Source: Vulcanimicrobiota bacterium (lineage in GTDB: Bacteria > Vulcanimicrobiota > Vulcanimicrobiia > Vulcanimicrobiales > Vulcanimicrobiaceae). Taken from it: 64,000 nt of DNA. The notes beneath the pieces are model-generated. The model did not search any database, had not been told where the DNA came from, and was given only the letters and a program-made list of their open reading frames with translations. A program made the translations under genes and the position numbers. Position 1 is the stretch's first letter. The number at the start of each line of letters is the position of its first letter. Below, piece after piece: positions 1-7,938 of the stretch. The stretch covers positions 404,193-468,192 of the forward strand of contig PLJL01000004.1 in assembly GCA_003140215.1 (NCBI GenBank), written 5' to 3'.

Positions 1-1690
1 AGACGCGGGCCTCTCGCAGGCCGGAACGTACGTCGCGATCTTCGCCCCGGCGGCGATCGGGCTCTCGATCCTGCTCGGCAACGTGAACCAGATCTCGGTC
101 GGGCAAGCCGGCTTCTTCGGCATCGGGGCCTACTCGGTCGGGTATCTGACCGTCGACCGCGGGTGGTCGTTCTGGGTCGCGGCGCCGGTCGGGATCGTGC
201 TGGCGACGGCGATCGGCATCGGGCTGGGGCTCATCGCGCTGCGCTTCCGCGGACACTACTTGGCGATGGCGACGCTGGCGTTCGGACTGATCGCAGCCGG
301 CGTCTTTCACGCCGCGCCGTTCCTGGGTCACGCCAGCGGGATCACCGGGATTGCGTATCCGCAGGCCGGGCCGTTGACGATCAGCGGCCACGCCGCGTAT
401 TGGTTTGCCTGGAGCGTCGCCTTCGGCGCTGCGGTCCTGTCGCTCAACCTGTTGCGCGGCCGCACCGGCCGCGCGTTCGAGGCGATCCGCAACGACGAAC
501 TCGCCGCCGAGGCGATCGGGATTCCGACCCGCCGGTACAAGATTCTCGCGTTCGCCTACTCCGGTGCGCTGGCCGCCGCGGGCGGCGCGACCTTTGCCGC
601 GTTCCTGGGTCTGGTCAATCCGGACGCCGTCGGGATCGCGCTGTCGGTCGACTTTCTGCTGATGGTCGTGCTAGGCGGCGGAGGGCTCGTCTCGGGCGCG
701 CTCTTCGGCGCCGCGCTGATCGGATACCTCAACGTCGTCGGCCACCAGTACGACAACTGGCGCGAGGTCGGCTACGGGGCGGTGGTCGTGCTGTGCGTGA
801 CCTTCGCGCCCGGCGGGGTACTGGGCACGCTGCGCAGGTTCGCGTTCGCCGGAGCGCGGAGCGTGCGCAGCGCGCCGAGGACGGTCGTCACGCCCCGCAC
901 CGCGCCGGCAGCCGTTCGCGTGCGCCCGGCCGAACCGCTGGCGGTGCGCGGCGTGACGAAGCGCTTCGGCGGGTTGGTCGCGCTCGACGACGTCTCGTTC
1001 GTGCTGCGGCCCGCCACGCTGACGTCGTTGATCGGCCCGAACGGCGCCGGCAAGACGACGCTGTTCAACGCGATCTGCGGTATCGGTGGGGTGACCTCCG
1101 GGCGGATCGCGGTCGCCGGAGTCGACGTGACCGGTTGGCAGGCGCATCGCGTCGCCGCGCTCGGGGTCGGCCGAACGTTCCAGAACGCGCGGCTGTTCGC
1201 TGAGATGACCGTGTTCGAGAACGTCGTCGCAGCGGCGACCGACAATGGGCGGGTTACGTTCGCGAGCGACCTGTTGGCGACGCCGGGATCGCGCCGCGCC
1301 GAGCGCGAGGCCGCCGAACGTGCGCGCGCCATCATCGCGCGCCTGCGTCTCGAGCATCTGGCGGACGTCTTCGCAAAGGATCTCGCCTTCGGCGACCGCC
1401 GCCGCGTCGAGGTGGCGCGCGCGCTCGCCTCCGACCCCTGGCTGCTGCTGGTCGACGAGCCGGCGGCCGGGTTGAACCAGGACGAGCGCGAGCGCTTGAA
1501 CGACGACCTGCTCGCGTTGCGCGACGCCGGGACGACGCTGCTGCTGATCGAGCACGACATGAAGCTGGTCATGGCGATCTCCCAGCGGGTCATCGTGATG
1601 GAGTTCGGCCGAGTGATCGCCGACGGCGACCCCGCGAGCGTCCGCAACGATCCGCGCGTCATCGCCGCCTACCTTGGGACGGCGACGTGA
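1..1690 (+). CDS. Branched-chain amino-acid ABC transporter, LivM-LivG fusion (5' truncated)
   Basis: The frame is open from base 2 at the window edge, so the true start lies upstream; the GTG at 83 is internal. The first part, to about base 850, is a hydrophobic permease of the LivM type. A short linker follows, and from about base 940 there is a LivG ATPase with Walker A GPNGAGKTT, Walker B LLLVDEP and H-loop IEHDMKLV. The signature LAFGDRRR replaces a strict LSGGQ, as is usual for LivG. Permease and ATPase are normally separate proteins, so this is a fusion. It should import branched-chain amino acids or related acids together with LivF, whose start overlaps its stop (GTGA). The other permease and the binding protein are presumably upstream of the window. 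Substrate is inferred from family only. Confidence 0.93.
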   Translation, partial: DAGLSQAGTYVAIFAPAAIGLSILLGNVNQISVGQAGFFGIGAYSVGYLTVDRGWSFWVAAPVGIVLATAIGIGLGLIALRFRGHYLAMATLAFGLIAAGVFHAAPFLGHASGITGIAYPQAGPLTISGHAAYWFAWSVAFGAAVLSLNLLRGRTGRAFEAIRNDELAAEAIGIPTRRYKILAFAYSGALAAAGGATFAAFLGLVNPDAVGIALSVDFLLMVVLGGGGLVSGALFGAALIGYLNVVGHQYDNWREVGYGAVVVLCVTFAPGGVLGTLRRFAFAGARSVRSAPRTVVTPRTAPAAVRVRPAEPLAVRGVTKRFGGLVALDDVSFVLRPATLTSLIGPNGAGKTTLFNAICGIGGVTSGRIAVAGVDVTGWQAHRVAALGVGRTFQNARLFAEMTVFENVVAAATDNGRVTFASDLLATPGSRRAEREAAERARAIIARLRLEHLADVFAKDLAFGDRRRVEVARALASDPWLLLVDEPAAGLNQDERERLNDDLLALRDAGTTLLLIEHDMKLVMAISQRVIVMEFGRVIADGDPASVRNDPRVIAAYLGTAT

Positions 1691-2418
1691 GCAGGCCCCG
1701 GGCGCTGCTCGAGGTGCGCGCTCTGCATGCGGGCTACGGCGCGCTCGACGTGCTGCGCGGCGTCGATCTCGAGGTCCGCGCCGGCGAGCTGGTCGCCGTG
1801 CTCGGCCCCAACGGTGCAGGAAAGTCGACCCTGCTGCGCTCGATCTCGCGCTACGATGCGACGCTGCGCTCAGGCGCGATCGTCTTCGACGGCGTCGATC
1901 TCGCCCGCGCGACGACCGAACGCACGGTGCGCCTCGGATGTCTGCAGGTGCCCGAAGGCCGGCAGCTCTTCGCGCGGCTCAGCGTCGACGACAACCTGCG
2001 CCTCGGCGCGTTCGTGCGTCGCCGCGCCTCGCTCGACGCGGAGCTGAGCGCGGTCTACGAGCGGTTTGCACCGCTTGCCCAGCGCCGCGGACAGCCGGCG
2101 TTCACGCTCTCCGGCGGCGAGCAGCAGATGCTGGCGATCGGGCGCGCGCTGATGGCGCGTCCAAAGCTCTTGATGCTCGACGAGCCTTCGACCGGACTCG
2201 CGCCCCAGGTGGTCGAGCAGCTCTTCGCGATCGCGAGCGAGCTGGCGCGTAGCGGCACGGCGCTGCTGATCGTCGAGCAGAACGCCTACTTGACCCTGCG
2301 CCACGCCGATCGCGCGTACGTCCTCGAAGGCGGTCGCGTCGCGCTGGCCGGGACCGCGTCCGAGCTGATGCGCGACGAGCGCGTCAAGGCGATCTACCTG
2401 GGCGGTTCGACCGCTTAG
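1687..2418 (+). CDS. livF: Branched-chain amino-acid ABC transporter ATPase LivF
   Basis: This 243-residue protein is a complete ABC ATPase: Walker A GPNGAGKST, signature LSGGEQQ, Walker B LLMLDEPSTGL and H-loop IVEQN. The C-terminal AIYLGG matches LivF. The GTG start overlaps the stop of the LivM-LivG fusion (GTGA), so the two are translationally coupled and form the two ATPases of one importer. The gene ends convergently with the SDR gene, the stops overlapping by four bases. Length is normal for LivF. Confidence 0.93.
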   Translation: MSRPRALLEVRALHAGYGALDVLRGVDLEVRAGELVAVLGPNGAGKSTLLRSISRYDATLRSGAIVFDGVDLARATTERTVRLGCLQVPEGRQLFARLSVDDNLRLGAFVRRRASLDAELSAVYERFAPLAQRRGQPAFTLSGGEQQMLAIGRALMARPKLLMLDEPSTGLAPQVVEQLFAIASELARSGTALLIVEQNAYLTLRHADRAYVLEGGRVALAGTASELMRDERVKAIYLGGSTA

Positions 2419-3191
2419 CCACCCTCGCCGATCGTCACGCCGCCGTCGACCGTGAGCACGTGCCCGGTCACGAACGCGCCGGCGCGCGAAGCCAGGAAGA
2501 TCGCGGGGCCCGCGACCTCGTCGGGTTCGCCGATGCGGCGCAGCGGATAGCCCCGGACCGCCTTGGCATAGATCTCCGGATCCTCCCAGAGCTTGCGCGC
2601 GAAGTCGGTCCGGATGATCGACGGCGCGATCGCGTTGACGCGCACGTTGGCCGGTCCCCACTCAACGGCCAAGTTGCGCACCAGCTGCATGTCCGCCGCC
2701 TTCGAGATCCCGTAGGCGCCCAGCGCAGTGTTGCCTTTGAAGCCCGCGATGCTGGAGACCACGATCACCGCCCCGTCGCGCCGTTCGGCCATCTGCGGGA
2801 TCACCATGCCGCACAGCCAGAGGTTGCTGCGGACGTTGCTGGCCATGATCTTGTCGAACGCCTCGTCGGGGATGTCGAGCAGCGGACCGTAGTAGGGGTT
2901 GACCGCCGCGTTGCAGACCAGCACGTCGATGCGGCCCCACTCGGCGATGGTCCGGTCGACCAGCCCTTGCAGCGCCGCACGGTCCGAGATGCTCGCCGCG
3001 TGCGCGATCGCCGCCCCGCCCCGCGCCTGGATCATCCGGGCCACCTCGGCGCAGGCGTCGGCCTTCCGACTCGAAATCACGACTTTCGCGCCGGCCTCGG
3101 CCATCCGCTCGGCGATCGCCCGGCCGATCCCGCGGGAGGAGCCGGTGATCAAAGCAACTCGGCCGGTCATGTCGAATAACACGTTTGTCAC
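2415..3191 (-). CDS. Short-chain dehydrogenase/reductase (SDR)
   Basis: Classical SDR of 258 residues. The N-terminal TGSSRGIG motif (residues 16-23) binds the nicotinamide cofactor; NNAG is represented by CNAAV near residue 93; the catalytic set is N119, S146/S147, Y160 and K164 (YGISK). The C-terminal TVDGG is typical. The annotated start is GTG; an ATG at codon 8 (base 3170) is equally plausible, because neither has a clear ribosome-binding site. It lies opposite the liv genes and divergent from two acyl-CoA dehydrogenases. The context suggests an alcohol or beta-hydroxyacyl oxidation step in the same degradative locus, but the substrate cannot be read from sequence. Confidence 0.88.
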   Translation of the reverse strand: MTNVLFDMTGRVALITGSSRGIGRAIAERMAEAGAKVVISSRKADACAEVARMIQARGGAAIAHAASISDRAALQGLVDRTIAEWGRIDVLVCNAAVNPYYGPLLDIPDEAFDKIMASNVRSNLWLCGMVIPQMAERRDGAVIVVSSIAGFKGNTALGAYGISKAADMQLVRNLAVEWGPANVRVNAIAPSIIRTDFARKLWEDPEIYAKAVRGYPLRRIGEPDEVAGPAIFLASRAGAFVTGHVLTVDGGVTIGEGG

Positions 3192-3228
3192 TTCCGTTCG
3201 TGCGATGAGGAACCGAGGGAACTAACCG

Positions 3229-4344
3229 ATGGACTTGGCCTTCAGCCCCGAGGAACGCGCGTTCCGCGACGAGGTTCGCGAGTTCATCGCGACCCATCTG
3301 CCCCAGGACATTCGGCGCAAGATCCAGGCCGGCGATCATCTCCAAAAAGATGACTACATGCGTTGGCACCGGATTCTCCACGAGCGCGGCTGGGTTGCGG
3401 CGGGTTGGCCTAAAGAGTACGGCGGGACGGGGTGGACGCCTGTCCAGCGGCACATCTTTCACGAGGAGATCGCCTACGGCTGGGCGCCGCGGCTGATGCC
3501 GTTCGGCCTGCACATGGTCGCGCCGGTGATCATCGAGTTCGGCAACGACGCGCAGCGCGCGCGCTACCTCCCCAAGATCGCCAGCGGCGAGGAGTTCTGG
3601 TGTCAGGGCTACTCCGAGCCGGGCGCCGGCTCCGACCTCGCCTCGCTGTCGACGCGCGCCGAGCGTAACGGCGAAACGTACCTGATCAACGGGACCAAGA
3701 CGTGGATCACGGCCGCGCAGTGGGCCGATTGGATCTTCGTGCTCGCGCGCACCGACCCGCAGGCGAAAAAGCAGGAGGGGATCTCGTTCATCCTCGTCGA
3801 CATGCGCACGCCGGGCGTCACGGTGCGCCCGATCGAGACGATCGACGGCGGCAAGGAGATCAACGAGGTGCACCTCGAGAACGTCGTGGTGCCGGTGGAG
3901 AACCGCGTCGGCAAGGAAGGCGAAGGTTGGACCTACGCCAAGTTTCTGCTCGAGCACGAGCGCACCGGCACCGCCGGTATCGCGGGCTGTCACCAACAGC
4001 TCGAAACGCTGCGCGAGTTGCTGGCGCAGGAGTCGATCGACGACCGCCGCCTCAACGAACGGATCGCGCTGGTCGAGATCGAGCTCGAAGCGCTGGCGTT
4101 CACCGAGCTGCGCACGCTGGCGGCGGAGTCCGCGGGCAAGCGCCCCGGGCCTGAGTCGTCGATCCTCAAGATCAAGGGGACCGAGATCCAGCAGTCGCTC
4201 AGCGAGCTCGCGCTCGACGCGCTGGGACCGTACGCCGAAGAGCATCTGGCGCCGCGCTACTTCAACTACCGTAAGACCTCGATCTACGCCGGCTCCAACG
4301 AGATCCAGAAGAACATCATCGCCAAGCGCATCCTCAAGCTGTAA
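3229..4344 (+). CDS. Acyl-CoA dehydrogenase, first subunit of a probable heteromeric pair
   Basis: Flavin-dependent acyl-CoA dehydrogenase of 371 residues with the N-terminal helical domain, the central FAD-contacting segment (CQGYSEPGAGSDLASL) and the C-terminal FAD-binding helices. The residue that carries the catalytic base in MCAD-like enzymes (the E of IYEGT) is Ala here (IYAGSNEIQ). That is seen in two-subunit FadE28/FadE29-type enzymes, where the base sits elsewhere. A Shine-Dalgarno-like AGGGA precedes the ATG. A second, shorter-patterned homologue follows 12 bases downstream, so an alpha2beta2 enzyme acting on a bulky or ring-bearing CoA ester is likely (inference). Confidence 0.92.
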   Translation: MDLAFSPEERAFRDEVREFIATHLPQDIRRKIQAGDHLQKDDYMRWHRILHERGWVAAGWPKEYGGTGWTPVQRHIFHEEIAYGWAPRLMPFGLHMVAPVIIEFGNDAQRARYLPKIASGEEFWCQGYSEPGAGSDLASLSTRAERNGETYLINGTKTWITAAQWADWIFVLARTDPQAKKQEGISFILVDMRTPGVTVRPIETIDGGKEINEVHLENVVVPVENRVGKEGEGWTYAKFLLEHERTGTAGIAGCHQQLETLRELLAQESIDDRRLNERIALVEIELEALAFTELRTLAAESAGKRPGPESSILKIKGTEIQQSLSELALDALGPYAEEHLAPRYFNYRKTSIYAGSNEIQKNIIAKRILKL

Positions 4345-4356
4345 GGAGCTAGATTC

Positions 4357-5472
4357 GTGGATTTCACGCTCTCACCGGAGCAGCTCCTCATCAAGGACAG
4401 CGTCGCGCGCTTCGCCGCCGGCGCGCACGCCGGTACCGATGTCTGGCCGAAATTCGCCGAGCTGGGCTGGTTGGCGATCGGCGCGCCCGACGAGTTGGGC
4501 GGCTTCGGCGGACCGCTCGAAACGCTGCTCGTCATGGAACAGCTGGGCCGGGGTCTGGTGGTGTCGCCGTACGTCTCGCAGGTCGTGCTCGCGGGGACGA
4601 TCCTGCGCGCCGCCGGGCGCAGCGAGCTGCTGGGCCGCCTGGTCGAAGGCGAGGAGCGGTTCGCGGTCGCGTACGAGGAACCGCACGCGCGCTACGATCC
4701 CGCCGCGGTGACGGCTACCGCCGCGCGCGAAGGTGATGGCTACGCGATCCGCGGCGCGAAAGTACGCGTGCTCGACGCCGCGACCGCCGGGACGGTGATC
4801 GTCTCGGCGCGCACCGGCGACGAGATCTCGCTGTTCGCGGTCCCCGCCGGAGCACCCAATCTCACCCGTGCGCCGTACGCCGCCGAAGACGGCGCCGACG
4901 TCGCCAACCTGCGCTTCGACGGCGTGCGCGTCGACGCGCAAGCGATGCTCGGACCGCTGGGCGGCGGGCTCGCGCTACTCGAGCAGGGGCTCGACCACGC
5001 CGTCGCCGCGCTGTGCGCCGAAGGGCTCGGCCTCATGAGCCTGATGCTCGAAGCGACGGTCGAGTACACCAAGCAGCGCCACCAGTTCGGCGTCCCGATC
5101 GGCTCGTTCCAAGCGCTGCAGCACCGCATGGCCGAGATGTTCGTCGAGGTCGAGCTCGCGCGCTCGATGGCCTATCTGGCCGCGATGACGCTCGAGGATC
5201 GACGCGACGATCCGGCCGCGCGCAAACGCGGGATCTCGGCGGCCAAGGTTCAGGTCGCGCGGTCGGCCCGTTTCGTGGCGCAGAATGCGATTCAGCTGCA
5301 CGGCGGGATCGGGATGAGCGAGGAGTACAAGGCCGGCCACTACTTCAAGCGGCTCACCATGGTCGAGCGCCTCCTCGGGGACACCGACTTCCATCTCGCG
5401 CGCTACGTCGCGCACCGCGGAGCGAAAACGGAAGCGGCTCCGCTGCGTGTCGCGGAGCCCGCCCCGGCGTAG
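4357..5472 (+). CDS. Acyl-CoA dehydrogenase, second (divergent) subunit
   Basis: Also 371 residues but a divergent member of the family: the N-terminal domain is short, and the FAD/substrate motif is weak. The C-terminal half is recognisable (TKQRHQFGVPIGSFQALQH and AIQLHGGIGMSEEY). The GTG start is preceded by AAGGAG at ideal spacing. In characterised pairs such as FadE26/27 and FadE28/29 one subunit is degenerate and serves to complete the FAD and substrate sites, and this protein fits that role. It ends four bases before the convergent TetR gene. Confidence 0.9.
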   Translation: MDFTLSPEQLLIKDSVARFAAGAHAGTDVWPKFAELGWLAIGAPDELGGFGGPLETLLVMEQLGRGLVVSPYVSQVVLAGTILRAAGRSELLGRLVEGEERFAVAYEEPHARYDPAAVTATAAREGDGYAIRGAKVRVLDAATAGTVIVSARTGDEISLFAVPAGAPNLTRAPYAAEDGADVANLRFDGVRVDAQAMLGPLGGGLALLEQGLDHAVAALCAEGLGLMSLMLEATVEYTKQRHQFGVPIGSFQALQHRMAEMFVEVELARSMAYLAAMTLEDRRDDPAARKRGISAAKVQVARSARFVAQNAIQLHGGIGMSEEYKAGHYFKRLTMVERLLGDTDFHLARYVAHRGAKTEAAPLRVAEPAPA

Positions 5473-5476
5473 GACC

Positions 5477-6130
5477 CTAGCGCTGCACCGGCGCGCTGTC
5501 GATCTGCAACGACCGGATCCACAGCGTGGTGATCGTCGTGATGAGCTTCTCCACCGGCGGCCGGCGCGCCGCCAGGACCCATTCCAGCAGCAGGTCGTGC
5601 GCGGCGCCGGCGATTGCGGCGCTGAGCAGCCGGCTGTCGACGTCCCGGTTGTCCATCCGGTCGGTCGCCTTCGTCAGCTTGCGCACGAAGGCTTCGCGCA
5701 TCGAGAGGCGGTGCTGTTCCAGCTCGGCATGCTTGCCCACCGCTTCGATGGTGTAGATACGCGCCCGCCGCGGGTCGCGCGTGAGGTAGCGGAAGTAGGC
5801 CGCGTTGCCGTTACGAATGCGCTCGTGTACGGTCCGCTCGCGCACGCGCAAGGCGGCCACCACGCGCTCGAACGCGGTCGTGGCGATCCGGTCGTAGAGC
5901 GTGCGCAGCAGCGCTTCGCGCGACGCGAAATCCTCGTAGAAGTGCCGGGCCGTGACGCCTGACGCGGCGCACAGCATCGGGATCGTCGTCTTGGCGAAGC
6001 CGACGGTGCCGAACAGCTCGAGCCCGGCGTCGAGCAGCCGTTGGCGTCGCTCCGCCCGCCGCGCCAGCGCGGAGAGTCCACCGTAGGTCCGGCCCTTGGC
6101 CGTCACGGCCTGGGCCTTGGGCAGCGCCAT
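5477..6130 (-). CDS. TetR-family transcriptional regulator
   Basis: The 217-residue protein has an N-terminal TetR helix-turn-helix around residues 25-75 (LLDAGLELFGTVGFAKTTI ... VTARHFYEDFASREALL). The C-terminal ligand-binding half is unrelated by eye to a known subclass. It is convergent with the acyl-CoA dehydrogenase pair and divergent from threonine synthase. By position it is the best candidate regulator for the acyl-CoA dehydrogenase/liv locus, with an acyl-CoA or its precursor as ligand, but no operator could be identified. Confidence 0.88.
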   Translation of the reverse strand: MALPKAQAVTAKGRTYGGLSALARRAERRQRLLDAGLELFGTVGFAKTTIPMLCAASGVTARHFYEDFASREALLRTLYDRIATTAFERVVAALRVRERTVHERIRNGNAAYFRYLTRDPRRARIYTIEAVGKHAELEQHRLSMREAFVRKLTKATDRMDNRDVDSRLLSAAIAGAAHDLLLEWVLAARRPPVEKLITTITTLWIRSLQIDSAPVQR

Positions 6131-6207
6131 TGCGGAGGTCTTCTGCGTCCTGCGCGCGCGTCCCGGCGCGCGGGAGCACCGAGTCGCGATGAGAAACCGC
6201 GCAGACC

Positions 6208-7407
6208 ATGGTCTCTGCTCTCAGCCACCTGGAGTGCTCGGCGTGCGGTTCGCGCTACGATGCGGACGTACCGCAACAGGTGTGCCGCGACGGAAAACCG
6301 CTGCTGGCACGCTACGATCTCGCGGCGGCGAGCCGCACGCTCGACGCGCGAGCGCTGCGCGAGCGCGAGCCCAGCCTGTGGCGCTACGCCGAGCTGTTGC
6401 CGCTGCGCGATCGCGCCAACCGCGTGACGCTGGGCGAGACGATGACGCCGCTGCTGCCGCTGGCGCGGCTCGGCGCGCGCTACGGCGTCGAGTTGTTCCT
6501 CAAGGATGAAGGCTTGCTGCCGACGGCGAGCTTCAAGGCCCGCGGCGCCGCGGTGGGCGTCTCGCGCGCCAAGGAGTTGGGCGTCACCGCGTTCGCGATG
6601 CCGACCAACGGCAATGCCGGCGGCGCGTGGGCCGCCTACGCGGCGCGGGCGGGGATCGAAGCGCACGTCGTGATGCCGCGCGACGCGCCGCACGTCAACC
6701 GGCTCGAAACCGTGATGACCGGCGCGCGCACGCACCTCGTCGATGGGCTCATCAGCGACGCCGGCGCGATCGTCGGCCGCGCGGTCCGCGCCCGCGGCTG
6801 GTTCGACGCCTCGACCCTCAAAGAGCCGTACCGCATCGAAGGCAAGAAAACGCTGGGCTTCGAGCTCGCCGAGCAGCTCGGCTGGAGCGTCCCCGACGTC
6901 ATCGTCTATCCGACCGGCGGCGGCGTGGGGCTGATCGGGATCGACAAAGCGCTGCGCGAGCTCCACGCGATCGGTTTGCTCGACGGGCGGATGCCGCGCA
7001 TGGTAGCCGTGCAGGCGACCGGGTGCGCACCGATCGTGCGGGCCTTCGATGCGGGCGCACGCGAGTCGCAATTCTGGGCCGGCGCGCGCACCGTGGCGTT
7101 CGGCATCACCGTCCCTAAGGCGCTGGGCGACTCGCTGGTGCTCGACTCGCTGTATGCGACCGGCGGTACCGCGATTGCGGTCGACGACGATTCGATCCTG
7201 GCCAAGCAGCGCGAGATCGCGCGTGACGAAGGCCTGTTCGTCTGCCCCGAAGGCGGCGCGACGCTGGCGGGGGTCGCGGCGCTGCGCGAGCGCGGCTGGA
7301 TCGCGCCGGGCGAACGCGTGCTGCTCGTCAATACCGGCAGCGGCTTGAAATATCCCGACGTGCCGTTCGAGCAGCCGGCGCTGCTCGCCCCGAGCGACGA
7401 TCTCTAG
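6208..7407 (+). CDS. thrC: Threonine synthase (PLP-dependent)
   Basis: 399 residues. The N-terminus is a degenerate zinc-ribbon-like segment (ECSACGSRYDADVPQQVC), the usual front end of class II threonine synthases, but the fourth Cys is absent. The PLP lysine lies in TASFKARGA; the phosphate-binding glycine loop is TGGGVGLIG. It converts O-phosphohomoserine to threonine. The ATG at 6208 fits the family start. The gene stands alone, divergent from the TetR gene, and abuts the convergent CvpA gene with no gap. A related threonine-synthase-like enzyme with another substrate cannot be excluded, but the full-length match is good. Confidence 0.88.
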   Translation: MVSALSHLECSACGSRYDADVPQQVCRDGKPLLARYDLAAASRTLDARALREREPSLWRYAELLPLRDRANRVTLGETMTPLLPLARLGARYGVELFLKDEGLLPTASFKARGAAVGVSRAKELGVTAFAMPTNGNAGGAWAAYAARAGIEAHVVMPRDAPHVNRLETVMTGARTHLVDGLISDAGAIVGRAVRARGWFDASTLKEPYRIEGKKTLGFELAEQLGWSVPDVIVYPTGGGVGLIGIDKALRELHAIGLLDGRMPRMVAVQATGCAPIVRAFDAGARESQFWAGARTVAFGITVPKALGDSLVLDSLYATGGTAIAVDDDSILAKQREIARDEGLFVCPEGGATLAGVAALRERGWIAPGERVLLVNTGSGLKYPDVPFEQPALLAPSDDL

Positions 7408-7938
7408 CTACACGCGGTGGCGCGCGAAGAGCGGTGAGGCCAGCGGGCGGATGAACCAGGGCATCGTGCCGATCACGAAGCGGTCGATCTGCGCGTTGTC
7501 CTGCGTGACGTAGGCGACCGCGGCGGAGTTGTGGAGGTCGCCGCGCAGATCGCGCGGCAGTTGGAAGAAGAGCGCCACGTAGAGCACGATCCAGATCCCG
7601 ATGAGCGCCTTGGCGGCGCCGACCGCCGCGCCGCCGATGCCGTTGCCCAACCCGATCACCGGGAGCTTCGCGATGCGCGACAGCACCGCCGAGATCGCCA
7701 TGAGCGCGATGTAGACGATCGCCGCGAACACGATCATCCCGACGACGTGCGCCGAACCGTCGCCGAGGTGGCCGTACTCGGTCAGGTAGGAGTCCAACGC
7801 CCCCGGATAGTGCAGCGCCGCCCACACCGCCGCGGCGAGCGCGATGAAGCCGCCGATCTCCGCGACGAAGCCGCGTTTCCAGCCTTTGAGCGCGAACAGC
7901 AACAGGATCGCACCGATCACCAGGTCGGGCCAGGTCAT
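7408..7938 (-). CDS. cvpA: CvpA-family membrane protein
   Basis: 176 residues starting with the CvpA hallmark: an acidic DLVIGAILLLFALKGWKRG loop followed by three further transmembrane segments. Family members (colicin V production protein and homologues) are inner-membrane proteins of poorly defined envelope function. The start ATG overlaps the pheT stop by four bases (ATGA), so it is the last gene of the yqzL-pheS-pheT unit. In Firmicutes cvpA/yshB lies near pheT too, so this linkage supports the call. Confidence 0.86.
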   Translation of the reverse strand: MTWPDLVIGAILLLFALKGWKRGFVAEIGGFIALAAAVWAALHYPGALDSYLTEYGHLGDGSAHVVGMIVFAAIVYIALMAISAVLSRIAKLPVIGLGNGIGGAAVGAAKALIGIWIVLYVALFFQLPRDLRGDLHNSAAVAYVTQDNAQIDRFVIGTMPWFIRPLASPLFARHRV

